The position numbers and the translations under genes were made by a program. Positions 49,090-58,920 of a DNA stretch of 64,000 nucleotides are shown here, piece after piece; positions within the stretch are counted from its first letter, which is position 1; every line of letters starts with the position of its first letter. The notes under the pieces were generated by a model, which made no database searches, was not told where the DNA came from, and was given only the letters and a program-made list of their open reading frames with translations. The stretch lies in NCBI GenBank assembly GCA_030248195.1, contig JASAND010022041.1, positions 62,001-126,000 on the forward strand. Reading direction: 5' to 3'. This DNA comes from Trissonchulus latispiculum. Lineage: Eukaryota; Nematoda; Enoplea; Enoplida; Ironidae.

Positions 49090-49773
49090 ATGTATAAGTG
49101 CAATAAGTGCAACACAGAATTCAAGCATCGACAAAGCTTGCACAGACATTTAAAGTCACATGTTTCGAAAGAGCCAATTTTTAAATTTTATGCACCTTTT
49201 ACAATGATTGTTAGCGGAATGACAGGTTCAGGAAAAACTAAATGGGTGATTGATATGATAAGAAGCAAGTTGGTAGATGCAATGCCAGCAAATGTAATGA
49301 TATGTTACAGCATGTTTCAAGAAATTTATAACGATATCCCAGCCATTTTACACGAAGGGTTTCCTGATGAGTTACCTGAGAAGGATACTTTGCTTATACT
49401 GGATGATCTGATGGTCGAAGTAGAAGACAAACATATCACTCAGCTATTTACTAAGATGAGGCATGTGAACGTGAGCACTATTTTCATTGTACAGAACTTG
49501 TACTTTGAATCTAAATACATGCGCACAGTTACCCGCAATGCTCAGTATATTGTACTATTCCCAAACTATAGAGATGTTTCAATGATTGCGACAATTGGTA
49601 GACAAATGTTTCCAGCGAAGAAAGATTTCCTTCCAGAAGCCTTTGAAATGGCAACAAAGCAACCTTTCGGATACCTAGTGCTTAATCTGAAGCCAGGTAG
49701 TGATCCAAAATTAAGAGTGCTTAGTGGAATATTGGCCAAAGAGAAGCCTTATGCCTATCTTCCAAGAATATAA
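49090..49773 (+). CDS. A32-type packaging ATPase with C2H2 zinc finger (arm 2)
   Basis: 227 residues, same length and start as arm 1. C2H2 finger YKCNKCNTEFKHRQSLHRH with the last His at 24, Walker A GMTGSGKT (43-50), Walker B LLILDD (101-106). Differences from arm 1 cluster in the finger, while the ATPase core is almost unchanged. This suggests the finger evolves faster or that selection acted on the core before decay. Confidence 0.9.
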   Translation: MYKCNKCNTEFKHRQSLHRHLKSHVSKEPIFKFYAPFTMIVSGMTGSGKTKWVIDMIRSKLVDAMPANVMICYSMFQEIYNDIPAILHEGFPDELPEKDTLLILDDLMVEVEDKHITQLFTKMRHVNVSTIFIVQNLYFESKYMRTVTRNAQYIVLFPNYRDVSMIATIGRQMFPAKKDFLPEAFEMATKQPFGYLVLNLKPGSDPKLRVLSGILAKEKPYAYLPRI

Positions 49774-49776
49774 AAG
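49769..49776 (+). promoter_or_regulatory. TATA box of arm 2 100-aa protein gene
   Basis: TATAAAAG overlapping the ATPase stop codon, 34 bp before the ATG at 49803. Confidence 0.65.
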
Positions 49777-49802
49777 GTCAATATTTTAGCTCAAATTTGA
49801 AA

Positions 49803-50105
49803 ATGGCTCAGAAACATATTCATACCCTAACATTTTTGAAATCAGCGCCACAAGCTGTTGTAAATGCAACTTTATCATCTTGTTCCAAAGATTTGATCAA
49901 TGCTTTTGCAGAAGTCGCATTCAATGCACTGTATGGCGATTTTGCATTAAGTCCGTCAGATATATCCAAGCTGAGAAAATTTAAGAAGGATATTCTCATT
50001 CTGGCTGATAAAAAAGTGGCAATTACTGTTAAACGGAAAACTCTTAAAAGGAATCAGCTAGTGCATATATTGCTTGAAGTTATGCTACAATGGCTAAGCG
50101 ATTAG
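49803..50105 (+). CDS. conserved small basic Polinton protein, 100 aa (arm 2)
   Basis: Open copy of the arm 1 protein, with only a few substitutions. Its last 16 bp overlap the next gene in another frame. Confidence 0.65.
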   Translation: MAQKHIHTLTFLKSAPQAVVNATLSSCSKDLINAFAEVAFNALYGDFALSPSDISKLRKFKKDILILADKKVAITVKRKTLKRNQLVHILLEVMLQWLSD

Positions 50106-50470
50106 CTCTGATTCCTTCTTCTCCTGTGAAAACAGCACCAGAAGCGATTCAACCTGTAGTGCAGCTGCTACAAGAAGATAAGCCTGACCTTGTTGCACTT
50201 TTCCCCAAGCATTTGCGCAATAAAGCGTCTCTTCTCCTACAGCATGTTAATGTAGAAACGGACGTAAACGGACGAGTTATTTATCCTGACAAAACAATCG
50301 GTTCAAATCTGTATGACCTGGTGAGATATTTTATAACACCTGCTAAATTTAGTCCACAGCGACCTCTAGATGCCCCCAAGTTTGAACAATTTCTTGCATC
50401 TGTACCCAAAGCAGCATTGGGTGTAGGTCGTGCCTCCGAACCGATCAAGTGGTTAAAATATGAAACCTAG
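50090..50470 (+). CDS. conserved Polinton protein of unknown function, 126 aa (arm 2)
   Basis: Open copy of the arm 1 protein, keeping GSNLYDLV and FLASVPKAALG. The ATG lies within the end of the previous gene. Confidence 0.6.
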   Translation: MAKRLALIPSSPVKTAPEAIQPVVQLLQEDKPDLVALFPKHLRNKASLLLQHVNVETDVNGRVIYPDKTIGSNLYDLVRYFITPAKFSPQRPLDAPKFEQFLASVPKAALGVGRASEPIKWLKYET

Positions 50471-50552
50471 CACACTGATGCAGCAATCGGAAAACTTAAG
50501 TTTCAGTTTTGTGCTGTAAAAACAAGTGTTAACGATTGTTTTTGAATTAAAA

Positions 50553-51077
50553 ATGCCTACATACTATTGCCTTACCTTGGATAACCAACCAATGGTTGTG
50601 TTTCATTCTGGCTGGTCACCATTTAGCAATTTCCACATTGCACCTTTTACATTAGGTGGCATTGATTACAACTGCGTTGAACAATACTATCAATGTGAGA
50701 AGGCCAAGTTCTTTAATGATGTCTACACTTATCGTGAGATTATCAAGGCCAAGTCACCTCGTGTTCACAAACAACTTGCGAAAGGAATCAAAGGATTTGA
50801 TAAGGAAAAGTGGATGGTCGTTGCTGAAGACGTTATGCTTATGGGTCTGCGAGCCAAGTTTGCTCAAAATGAACGACAACGAAACCTTTTGATAGAGACT
50901 AATGATTGTATCATTGCTGAAGCTTCAAAGTGGGATAAATATTGGGGTATTGGACTGGACATTAACGATGAAAGGGTTATAAATGTAAATGAGTGGCCTG
51001 GAGAAAATATACTTGGACAATTATTGACACGTATTAGAAATGAATATAGTCAATGTAATAGTATCCGCAGACTTTAA
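50553..51077 (+). CDS. NADAR-domain protein (arm 2)
   Basis: 174 residues, almost identical to arm 1 and fully open, with all NADAR motifs retained. No TATAAAAG box precedes it. The end overlaps the TBP-like reading frame by 38 bp. Confidence 0.88.
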   Translation: MPTYYCLTLDNQPMVVFHSGWSPFSNFHIAPFTLGGIDYNCVEQYYQCEKAKFFNDVYTYREIIKAKSPRVHKQLAKGIKGFDKEKWMVVAEDVMLMGLRAKFAQNERQRNLLIETNDCIIAEASKWDKYWGIGLDINDERVINVNEWPGENILGQLLTRIRNEYSQCNSIRRL

Positions 51078-51551
51078 ATGTAATATAGACTTGTACAGTT
51101 TACCTAATGTAAAATACAATCCAAAACGTTTTAGTGCTGCTACATTGAAATTGTCTTGTACCTGTCAGATATTTAGTAATGGTCGTATTGTATGTCTTGG
51201 TGCCAAAACTGTTAATAAAGCTTATGAAACCCTTAAAGAGTGTGCTGTGTTTTTTACCAGATTAGGCTTATGCAACCATGGGAGTTGAAAATACAAAATA
51301 TTGTCGGAACTTGTGATATAGGGAGAAAACTCGACTTGTCTTGGATATATAGTTACTTGCGTCATAACTATAGGTTAAATTTTACTCCAGAAACATTTCC
51401 TGCAATTACTTTAGAACTAAAAGCAGGTAGCACTGTGCTTATTTTTTATTCTGGAAAATGTGTAATTACTGGAAATAAATCACAAGAGCAACTACATCGC
51501 TCATACAAAGAATTAGTAAAAATTATAAAAGCAAGTAATGTATTAGTTTAA
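51040..51551 (+). pseudogene. TBP homologue, frameshifted in mid-gene (arm 2)
   Basis: The first half (51040 to about 51265) and second half (about 51265 to 51551) lie in different frames because of a small deletion near 51265, between the two TBP repeats. The hallmark segments of both halves remain readable. Confidence 0.85.
51524..51531 (+). promoter_or_regulatory. TATA box of arm 2 small capsid-associated gene
   Basis: TATAAAAG, 36 bp before the ATG at 51560, inside the end of the TBP-like gene. Confidence 0.65.
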
Positions 51552-51559
51552 CTTAAAAA

Positions 51560-51892
51560 ATGGAGTTTGTAACTATAGCTAAACCACTTAATAATATGAA
51601 AATCCAGCTTGCTACTCCTGTCGAAGCAAGTCAAATAGCACTGCAGAGAGTCGTTCTGCCTACAGATGAATGGATTATGGTCCAGATAGAATTTATTGAG
51701 CCTCAAATTTTCAATGGAAACTATGTACCGCTACTATGCGTTGCACGTTCAGAGTATCAGCCCAGCTCTCTAGTATACCATGCAACTCGTCAAAGCATAA
51801 TAGATAAAATTGAACTATCCATTTCAGATCTGCAAGGACAGCTCGTGACAAGCGATGAATTGGGGTTGGTGGAAATTATTTTAAAAGCTTAA
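51560..51892 (+). CDS. small conserved capsid-associated (penton-like?) protein (arm 2)
   Basis: 110 residues, open, same length as arm 1 with scattered substitutions. Identity is tentative, as for arm 1. Confidence 0.55.
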   Translation: MEFVTIAKPLNNMKIQLATPVEASQIALQRVVLPTDEWIMVQIEFIEPQIFNGNYVPLLCVARSEYQPSSLVYHATRQSIIDKIELSISDLQGQLVTSDELGLVEIILKA

Positions 51893-51895
51893 AAG
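51888..51895 (+). promoter_or_regulatory. TATA-like box of arm 2 basic-peptide gene
   Basis: CTTAAAAG, 36 bp before the ATG at 51924. A degenerate form of the element's TATAAAAG box. Confidence 0.4.
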
Positions 51896-51923
51896 TGACA
51901 ACATTATTGTTTCACAAACCAAA

Positions 51924-52077
51924 ATGTTTCCAATAAAGTTTAAGCAAATTAATCCTGATAGCAGTTGATGTTTCAGATATTAAAATCAAAAAACAGAAAA
52001 AGACAGCAAAGAAAAAATCAGCTTCAACAAAAAAGCTTAAAAGCCAGAAAAAGAGTGGGAGAAAAACAAATTTCTAA
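51924..52077 (+). pseudogene. Lys-rich basic peptide, frameshifted (arm 2)
   Basis: Begins MFPIKFKQIN as in arm 1 but meets a TGA after about 13 codons. The Lys-rich remainder continues in a shifted frame to the same RKTNF end, overlapping the capsid ATG by one base. Confidence 0.7.
52036..52043 (+). promoter_or_regulatory. TATA-like box of arm 2 capsid gene
   Basis: CTTAAAAG, 41 bp before the capsid ATG at 52077. Arm 1 has TATAAAAG at this position. Confidence 0.4.
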
Positions 52078-53372
52078 TGGCTACATGTGGAAATAGACTA
52101 CTCCAGTGGAATGCTCCAGTTCCTGTGCATGAAGATATCGTAAGCTCACAGTTGGTTGAAGTTCCATGCACTACAGCCCTTCCTCGCTCTGACCCTAACA
52201 ATATCGAATTTAAAGTTGACAAAACAGATGCATTCATAGATCCAACCTCTTGTTTTTCATTCATCAGAGCTCAAGTGTTGAAAAAAGATGGGACACAATT
52301 AGCTGAAATCGATAAAACTGGACCAATCAATAACTTAGGATACTCTATGTGGTCAAGTGTAGACTGTCTCATTTCTGACCAATCTATAACATTGAAAAAT
52401 CCGTATTATCCTTTGCTTTCGTACCTACTATGCTTAGTTAACTATACAAAACCGGAAAAAGATGCACTGCTGTGCGGGGCAATGTTTGAACAAGACTCTC
52501 CATTGTTTTTTGACATTAATTTGGATGAGGGTGCTCCTCCAATAGTCGTAAACGAAGGGTTGCAGAAACGTTACGATCGAATTGAAGGCTCTAAAGTTTT
52601 TACTTTATACACTAGGATATTTACTGATACAATTTTGATGCCAAAACTGCTACCTCCGCAAACTGAAGTGGGTTTCGTCTTCAAGCGTTCTGAGCCAAAT
52701 TTAATTTTCATTGGTAAAAAAGTAGAATGCATTTTAAAAATAACTGATGCAAAAATGTTTGTATCTCGAATTAAGTTGTGTGATCAGGCACTACAGGAAC
52801 ATAATAAAATTCTAAATTCAACAGGTTGCACATATCCAGCTCTTCGCTACGATACTAAATGTCGCACAATCTCTACAGGAGAGCAAAATCTGGATTGGGT
52901 ACCTTATAGTGGTTCTCTTCCAAGGCGAGTTTAAATTTTCATGGTGAAGCAAGCAGCGTATAATGGTTCTTTACAGAATAATCCATTTTACTTTTTGGAT
53001 TTTGGAGCTCAGAGAATCTATGTTTATAAAAACGAAATGCTTCTGCCACATTCAACTCCACTGCAAACTCTTGGAGAATACAAGTATCCAGATTTGTTTA
53101 TGGGATTTCTTAGGGGATTAAACTATCATAATATGGATATAGGATTTAAATGGAGTGACTACAGAGTGGGATTCTTCATTACATGTGTGGATTTAACCCC
53201 TGACCATTCTGCCGATTGTAACTATATTAGTCCCGATGAATACGGCACAATTAGAATTAAGATTGACTATAAAGAAGCACTTAGTGCATCAATTGTTGTT
53301 TTCTGTGTAGCTGAGTATAATGCTCTCATGAAACTTGACAAAAATCGGAACCCGTCCTGGGAAAAGGTATAA
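52077..53372 (+). pseudogene. major capsid protein with one nonsense codon (arm 2)
   Basis: Same length as the arm 1 gene (1,296 bp) with no frameshift. A single TAA at 52932-52934 replaces a Tyr codon of arm 1, so translation would stop after 285 residues and lose the second jelly roll. The rest remains open to 53372. Confidence 0.9.
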
Positions 53373-53375
53373 AAG
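53368..53375 (+). promoter_or_regulatory. TATA box of arm 2 membrane-protein gene
   Basis: TATAAAAG overlapping the capsid stop codon, 38 bp before the ATG at 53406. In arm 1, where the gene is replaced, the site reads TATAATAC. Confidence 0.65.
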
Positions 53376-53405
53376 TATACTGAATAATATATAGTCGAGT
53401 AAACA

Positions 53406-53798
53406 ATGGATAAAAAGAAGTTTATAATAATTGGTTCGATATCAATAAGTGTAACGGTTTTCATCGTAATCTCTGTTATTGTCTCATTAAATTTAAAGTC
53501 ACCGAAACCGTTCTCACCGGTTACTATTGAGTTGCTCCCTGATAGAAGTGTAGCTCTTGTTCAAAATCGAATACGAAAAGCGTTATCCCTGAAGCAATTT
53601 TACAAGCTTCGAAACTTTATTCAGGATTGCGCAGGACAGCAGTGTAACATAAACAAATCAAGTGACTTGTTATGTCCATATACGTCGCAACAATTTGACT
53701 GGAAATTGTGTTTTGCTGACGACAAACAAATAATGTTTGGGTGGATAGGTAAATTAACTCTAAAAAGAGAGGACCTTCTTCACATTACTGAAATATGA
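53406..53798 (+). CDS. predicted single-pass membrane protein, 130 aa (arm 2 only)
   Basis: A basic MDKKK start is followed by a hydrophobic segment (about residues 6-28), consistent with a signal anchor. A roughly 100-residue domain with several cysteines follows (DCAGQQC, LLCPY, WKLCF). The paired cysteines suggest an extracellular or lumenal domain. No family is recognised. It has its own TATAAAAG box and lies between capsid and zinc-finger genes. Arm 1 has an unrelated segment here. Possible roles are a minor virion membrane or entry protein, but this is speculation. Confidence 0.6.
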   Translation: MDKKKFIIIGSISISVTVFIVISVIVSLNLKSPKPFSPVTIELLPDRSVALVQNRIRKALSLKQFYKLRNFIQDCAGQQCNINKSSDLLCPYTSQQFDWKLCFADDKQIMFGWIGKLTLKREDLLHITEI

Positions 53799-53858
53799 TA
53801 TGCTTAGTCAGCATTGCTTGGTCAGTATGACTGCCTCCGTTCTGGTAATGCAGATTTC

Positions 53859-53866
53859 TATAAATG
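53859..53866 (+). promoter_or_regulatory. TATA box of arm 2 zinc-finger gene
   Basis: TATAAATG, 36 bp before the ATG at 53895. Confidence 0.55.
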
Positions 53867-53894
53867 CTACAAAATTTTGAAGAATTCGTTTGTG

Positions 53895-54131
53895 ATGGCC
53901 AAACGGTGCAAGACCTGTCTAAAATCTAAAAACTGTGAGTGTGTTCTTGATTTGGTCGCTCTTGGAGTTTGGACACGCAAGAAGCCGACAACCCCAAAAC
54001 GACTAACAAGCAGACAATCAAAGCGACTGCAACTTTGCCACATTTGCGGACGTTTCACAACACGTCTTGGAGCCCATTTGATTTTTGAATGTACTAGACC
54101 CAACCATAAGCGATACACTGGTTTTGAATGA
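53895..54131 (+). CDS. small Cys-rich zinc-finger protein (arm 2)
   Basis: 78 residues from ATG 53895, the ATG shared with arm 1. The longer frame upstream begins outside the conserved region. It keeps CKTC, C-x-C and CHICGRFTTRLGAHLIFEC and ends a few residues earlier than arm 1. Overlaps the Bcl-2-like start by 4 bp (ATGA). Confidence 0.65.
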   Translation: MAKRCKTCLKSKNCECVLDLVALGVWTRKKPTTPKRLTSRQSKRLQLCHICGRFTTRLGAHLIFECTRPNHKRYTGFE

Positions 54132-54382
54132 TGGATGGAATTTACAACTTTGTGAAAGATAATTTTTTCAACCACAATTTGAATCTACCCATCCCCGACG
54201 GATCAGACTGTTTCCTTGAACATATTAGACTTGTTGCTCAAAACACCTTTTGTGACAAAGTGAACTATGGACGCATCATAGCCTTCATTTCATACTGTAC
54301 ACTGCTTGTTGATGTATATAGTGTAAATGAAGAACTTGTAATTTATTGGTGTACAATGTGTATATATGCATACAGCAAATAA
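54128..54382 (+). CDS. Bcl-2-like small protein with BH1-type motif (arm 2)
   Basis: 84 residues, open, with the same BH1-like DKVNYGRIIAFISY as arm 1 despite substitutions elsewhere. Conservation of this stretch in both diverged arms supports it as the functional core. No BH2 or membrane tail is seen. Confidence 0.6.
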   Translation: MMDGIYNFVKDNFFNHNLNLPIPDGSDCFLEHIRLVAQNTFCDKVNYGRIIAFISYCTLLVDVYSVNEELVIYWCTMCIYAYSK

Positions 54383-54412
54383 TTAGATTTTTGTTGGAAT
54401 TTGTCAAATAAC

Positions 54413-54418
54413 AATAAA
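54413..54418 (+). terminator. candidate polyadenylation signal
   Basis: AATAAA about 30 bp after the stop of the last gene of arm 2. Confidence 0.4.
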
Positions 54419-54448
54419 GGATGTCTGCTAGTAATAGATTCAAGGTCA

Positions 54449-54570
54449 AGAGCGTGAGAAGAAGGGAGGTTGTCATTAATTTACTAGTATAACAGTTGAG
54501 AGCGTCAGAAGGAAGAAGGTTGTCATTAAGTTACTAGTATAACAGTTGAGAGCGTGAGAAGGAGGGAGGA
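54449..54570. repeat. 50-bp tandem repeat, ~2.4 copies
   Basis: Units beginning GAGCGTGAGAAG recur at 54451, 54501 and 54551 with GGTTGTCATTAA and TTACTAGTATAACAGTT inside. It lies between the end of arm 2 and the mucin-like gene. Nothing like it was seen at the outer end of arm 1. Confidence 0.85.
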
Positions 54571-54606
54571 TGCATGCGCATGCGGGAGGGTCTGGATCTC
54601 TCCTTC

Positions 54607-57600
54607 CTACACTACTGACTCCGTCAATGTGCTTGTAGTTTTCGCTGTAGTAAGCTCTCTGGACGCACTCGTTGAAGGAATTGTGGTAATTGTAGTGCGT
54701 GATCCGAAACTTATACCCAGGGAAGCTGTTGATGTCTCAGTTGCTTTGATTCCAAGTGTCGATATCCCTGAGATTGCGGAATGCGTTGACAACCTTGTCG
54801 TGTTCGCGGAACTCGGCTCTGTGAGTGCGTTAGTTGCTGGAATGGTAATGATTGTATTGACTGTTGGTATCTCTGTATCGAAGCTTGCTGCTGTTTTTTC
54901 TGTTGTGCCTATTGTAAGTGTCGATGCCTCAGAAATCTCTGTAAACATTGCCTCCGTTGATGTATTTGTAGTGTTTGCTGAACTAGAAGCAGTGTCCGCA
55001 TTCGTCACTGGAATGGTGCTAATTGTCGTGAACGATGCTGTAGTTTCATGCAAGGCTGCTGCTGGTGTTCCAGTCATTACTACGTTAAGTGTCGACATAT
55101 CCGTAGTCTCCGCAAACGTTGGCTCCGTTAATGTACTTGTAGTTTTCCCTGTAACACGCTTTGTGGCCGCATTCGTTGAAGGAAGGCTGGCAATTGTAGT
55201 GTGTGATGTCATAGTTGTCAACAAGGAAGCTGTTGATGTCTCAGTTGTTTTGCTGGTATGTATCGATGCTTCGGATGACCCAGAGTTTGCGGATTCTGTT
55301 GACAAATTTGTCGCTTTCGCTGAACTAAGCTCTGTGACCACGTCCGTTGCTGTAATGGCAATGGTAGTAGTGACTGTTGCTATCTCTGTATCGACGCTTG
55401 TTGCTGTTTTGCCTGTTGTGCCTATTCTAAGTGTCGATGCCTCTGAAATCTCTGTAACCGCTGTCTCCATTGATGTATTTGTAGTGTTTGCTGAACTAGA
55501 AGCAGTGTCCGCATTCGTCCCTGGAATGGTGCTAATTACAGTGAACGATGCTGTAGTTGCATGCAAGGCTGCTGGTGTTCCAGTCATTGCTACGTTAAGT
55601 GTCGACATATCAGTAGTCTCCGCAAACGTTACTTCCGTTAATGTACTTGTAGTTTTCCCTGTAACACGCTTTGTGGCCGCATTCGTTGAAGGAAGGCTGG
55701 TAATTGTAGTGAGTGATGTCACAGTTGTCAACAAGGAAGCTGTTGATGTCTCAGTTGTTTTGCTGGTATGTACCGATGGTTCGGATGACCCAGAGTTTGC
55801 GGATTCTGTTGACAAATTTGTCGCTTTCGCTGAACTAAGCTCTGTGGCCACGTCCGTTGCTGTAATGGCAATGGTAGTAGTGACTTTTGTTGTCTCTGTA
55901 TCGACGCTTGCTACTGTTTTCTCAGTTGTGGCTATTCTAGGTGCCGATGCCTCTGAAATCTCTGTAAACGTTGTCTCAATTGGTGCACTTGTAGTGTTTG
56001 AAGAACTAGAAGCAGTGTCTGCATTCGTCGCTAGAAAGCTGGTAATTGAAGTGAGTGATGCCATAGTTTTAGTCAAGGAAGCTGTTGATATCTCAGTAGT
56101 TTTGCTGGTAAGTATCGATGTTTCGGATGCCCCTGACCTTGCAGATTCTGATGACAAATTTGTCGCTTTCGCTGATCTAAGCTCTGTGGCCACACTCGTT
56201 GCTGTAATGGCATTGGTAGTAGTGACTGTTGTTATCTCTGTATCGACGCTTGCTGCTGTTTTTTCTGTTGGGCCTATTCTAAGTGTCGATGCCTCTGAAA
56301 TCTCTGCAAACATTGTCTCCATTGATGTATTTGTAGTGTTTGCTGAACTAGAAGCAGTGTCCGCATTCGTCACTGGAATGGTGCTAATTGTCGTGAACGA
56401 TGCTGTAGTTTCATGCAAGGCTGCTGCTGGTGTTCCAGTCATTACTACGTTAAGTGTCGACATATCAGTAGTCTCCGCAAACGTTGGCTCCGTTAATGTA
56501 ATTGTAGTTTTCCCTGTAACACGCTTTGTGGCCGCATTCGTTGGAGGAAGGCTGGCAATTGTAGTGTGTGATGTCATAGTTGTCAACAAGGAAGCTGTTG
56601 ATGTCTCAGTTGTTTTGCTGGTATGTATCGATGCTTCGGATGACCCAGAGTTTGCGGATGCTGTTGACAAATTTGTCGCTTTCGCTGAACTAAGCTCTGT
56701 GACCACGTCCGTTGCTGTAATGGCAACGGTAGTAGTGACTGTTGCTGTCTCTGTATCGACGCTTGCTGCTGTTTTCTCTGTTGTGCCTATTGTAAGTGTC
56801 GATGCCTCTGAAATCTCTGTAAACGCTGTCTCCATTGATGTATTTGTAGTGTTTGCTAAACTAGAAGCAGTGTCCACATTCGTCGCTAGAATGGTGCTAA
56901 TTGTAGTGAACGATGCCATAGTTGAATGCAGGGCTGCTGCTGGTGTTCCAGTCATTGCTACGTTAAGTGTCGACATATCGGTAGTCTCTGCAACCGTTGG
57001 CTCCGTTAATGTACTTGTAGTTTTCCCTGTAACAAGGTTTTTAGTAGTGACTGTTGTTATCTCTGTATCGACGCTTGCTGCTGTTTTTTCTGTTGGGCCT
57101 ATTCTAAGTGTCGATGCCTCTGAAATCTCTGCAAACATTGTCTCCATTGATGTATTTGTAGTGTTTGCTGAACTAGAAGCAGTGTCCGCATTCGTCACTG
57201 GAATGGTGCTAATTGTAGTGAACGATGCTGTAGTTGCATGCAAGGCTGCTGCTGGTGTTCCAGTCATTACTACGTTAAGTGTCGACATATGAGTAGTCTC
57301 TGCAAACGTTGGCTCCGTTAATGTACTGATAGCTTGCCCTGTAACAAGCTTTGTGGCCGCATTCGTTGAAGGAAGGCTGGTAATTGTAGTGAGTGATGTC
57401 ATAGTTGACAACAAGGAAGCTGTTGATGTCTCAGTTGTTTTGGTGATTATCGACGTTTCGGATGTCCCTGAGATGGCGGAATCTGTTGACAAACTCGTCG
57501 CTTTCGCTGAACTAGGCTCTGCGGCCACGTTCGTTGCTGGAGCGGTAACGTTTGTGGTGAATGTTGGCATCGCTGTAATGATCCCTTCTGCTGTTTTCTC

Positions 57601-58449
57601 GGTTGTACCGATTCTAACTGTCGATGCTTCTAAAGTCTCTACAAACACGGTAATCGTAGTGAATGATGCCATATTTGTATCGAATGCTGCTACTGATGTT
57701 CCAGTTGTGTCTACACTAAGTGTCGACACATGGGTAGTCTCTGCAAACGTTGACTGCGTTAATTTACTTGTAGTTTTTGCCGAAGTAAGCCCTGTGGCCG
57801 CATTCGTTGATGGAATGGCGGTAATTGTAATGAGTGATGTCATGGTTGTATCCAAGGAAGCTGTTGATGTCTCAGTTGTTTTGATGCTAAGTGTCGATGT
57901 TTCGGATGCCCCTGAGATTATGGACTCTATTGACAAACTTGCCGCTTTCGCTGAACTGGGCTCTGTGGCCGTTGCTGGAATGACCATTGTAGCAGTGATT
58001 ATTGGTGTTGCTGTGTCCAAGCTTGCTGCTGTTTTCTCTGTTGTACCGATGCTAAGTTGTGATACCTCTGCGAACGTTGACTCTGTTGATGCACTTGTTG
58101 TTTTTGCCGAACTAGACACAGCGGCAGCATTTGTTGCTGGAATGGTGGCAATCGTAGTAAATGATGCCATTATTGTATTAAAGGCTTCTGCTGATGTCTC
58201 AGTTGTGGCAATTGTAAGTGTTGACACTTCCGAAATTTCTGCAACCGTTGACTCTGTTGTCGTACTTGTCGTTCTCGCTGTACTACTTGTCGTTCTCGCT
58301 GTACTACTTGTCGTTCTCGCTGTACTACTTGTCGTTCTCGCTGTACTAGGGTATGTGGCAGCATTTGTTTCTGATATAGTCGGTGCGGTATTGCGAGTGG
58401 CTGCCGCTGTGTCAAGTTTGGGGAACGTTGCGCTCACTGTTGTAGCGAA

Positions 58450-58488
<39 letters not shown>

Positions 58489-58920
58489 CGTTGTTTTTGT
58501 TGTTGAATCCACTTGTGCTGTTGTTAAGTCAGATGTGGTGCTTTCTGCAGAGAATGATGGTGTCTGGGATGCTGAGATGGCCGCCTGTGTTGACAAAGTT
58601 GTTTTTGTTGTATTTGTGTTTGTTTGCAAATACGTAGATATTGTTATAGTCGTCGTTTTTGTTGGTATTGTGACTTGAGTTAACGTGGTGGTCATATCTG
58701 AATTTGTGTGTTTCAATGGCATTGTTGTAAATGACGTAGATGTTAACAAACCCGTTGTCGTTTTGACTGTTAACGCTGCTTCAGTTGTCATCACTGGTTC
58801 GTCGTCCACTATTTCGTCTGAATTGCTGTCTCTTCTAGCACCTATTATTTCAGACAATTTCTGTGAACACTTAATGTATTCAGGATTTAGGAGAAAATCC
58901 TTAGGAACCGCTATACAATT
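54607..58920 (-). CDS. mucin-like Thr/Ser-rich repeat protein, single large exon
   Basis: Open on the minus strand from a splice acceptor (CATTGTTTAG, exon start 58920) to TAG at 54607, about 1,437 codons. The exon opens with a short ordered, two-Cys stretch (NCIAVPKDFLLNPEYIKC) and an acidic linker. The rest is mainly Thr, Ser, Ala and Val. Units of about 510 bp (170 residues) with landmarks such as FTTIS(T)IP and TEISEASTL repeat, with two shortened units. A poly-Thr run lies near 58450-58495 and a perfect 7-residue repeat (TARTTSS) near 58262-58345. Dense Thr/Ser implies heavy O-glycosylation, as in secreted or surface mucins. The exon carrying a signal peptide was not found upstream, and no C-terminal membrane anchor is seen. 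Confidence 0.7.
58262..58345. repeat. 21-bp coding tandem repeat, 4 copies
   Basis: Four near-identical copies of a 21-bp unit (plus-strand core GTCGTTCTCGCTGTACTACTT) encode a 7-residue Ser/Thr/Ala/Arg repeat in the mucin-like protein. Confidence 0.9.

Larger units (their letters stand above)
34500..54390 (+). mobile_element. Polinton/Maverick (adintovirus-type) element, arm 2, interrupted
   Basis: A plus-strand copy of the arm 1 element, about 9 kb once the 10.85 kb insertion at 35926-46779 is removed. Gene order is the same, but the membrane-protein gene stands where arm 1 has the replaced cassette. Polymerase, TBP-like, basic-peptide and capsid genes are broken. Integrase, ATPase, NADAR, small proteins, zinc-finger and Bcl-2-like genes are open. 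Similarity to arm 1 ends just after the Bcl-2-like gene. Confidence 0.9.

Noticed and set aside
54554..57292. Long plus-strand open frame rich in Val/Ser/Ala, with a second one at 57353-58678
   Set aside because: It is the reverse of the Thr/Ser repeat codons. The minus-strand product has a plausible mucin composition and a splice acceptor, while the plus-strand product resembles no protein type.
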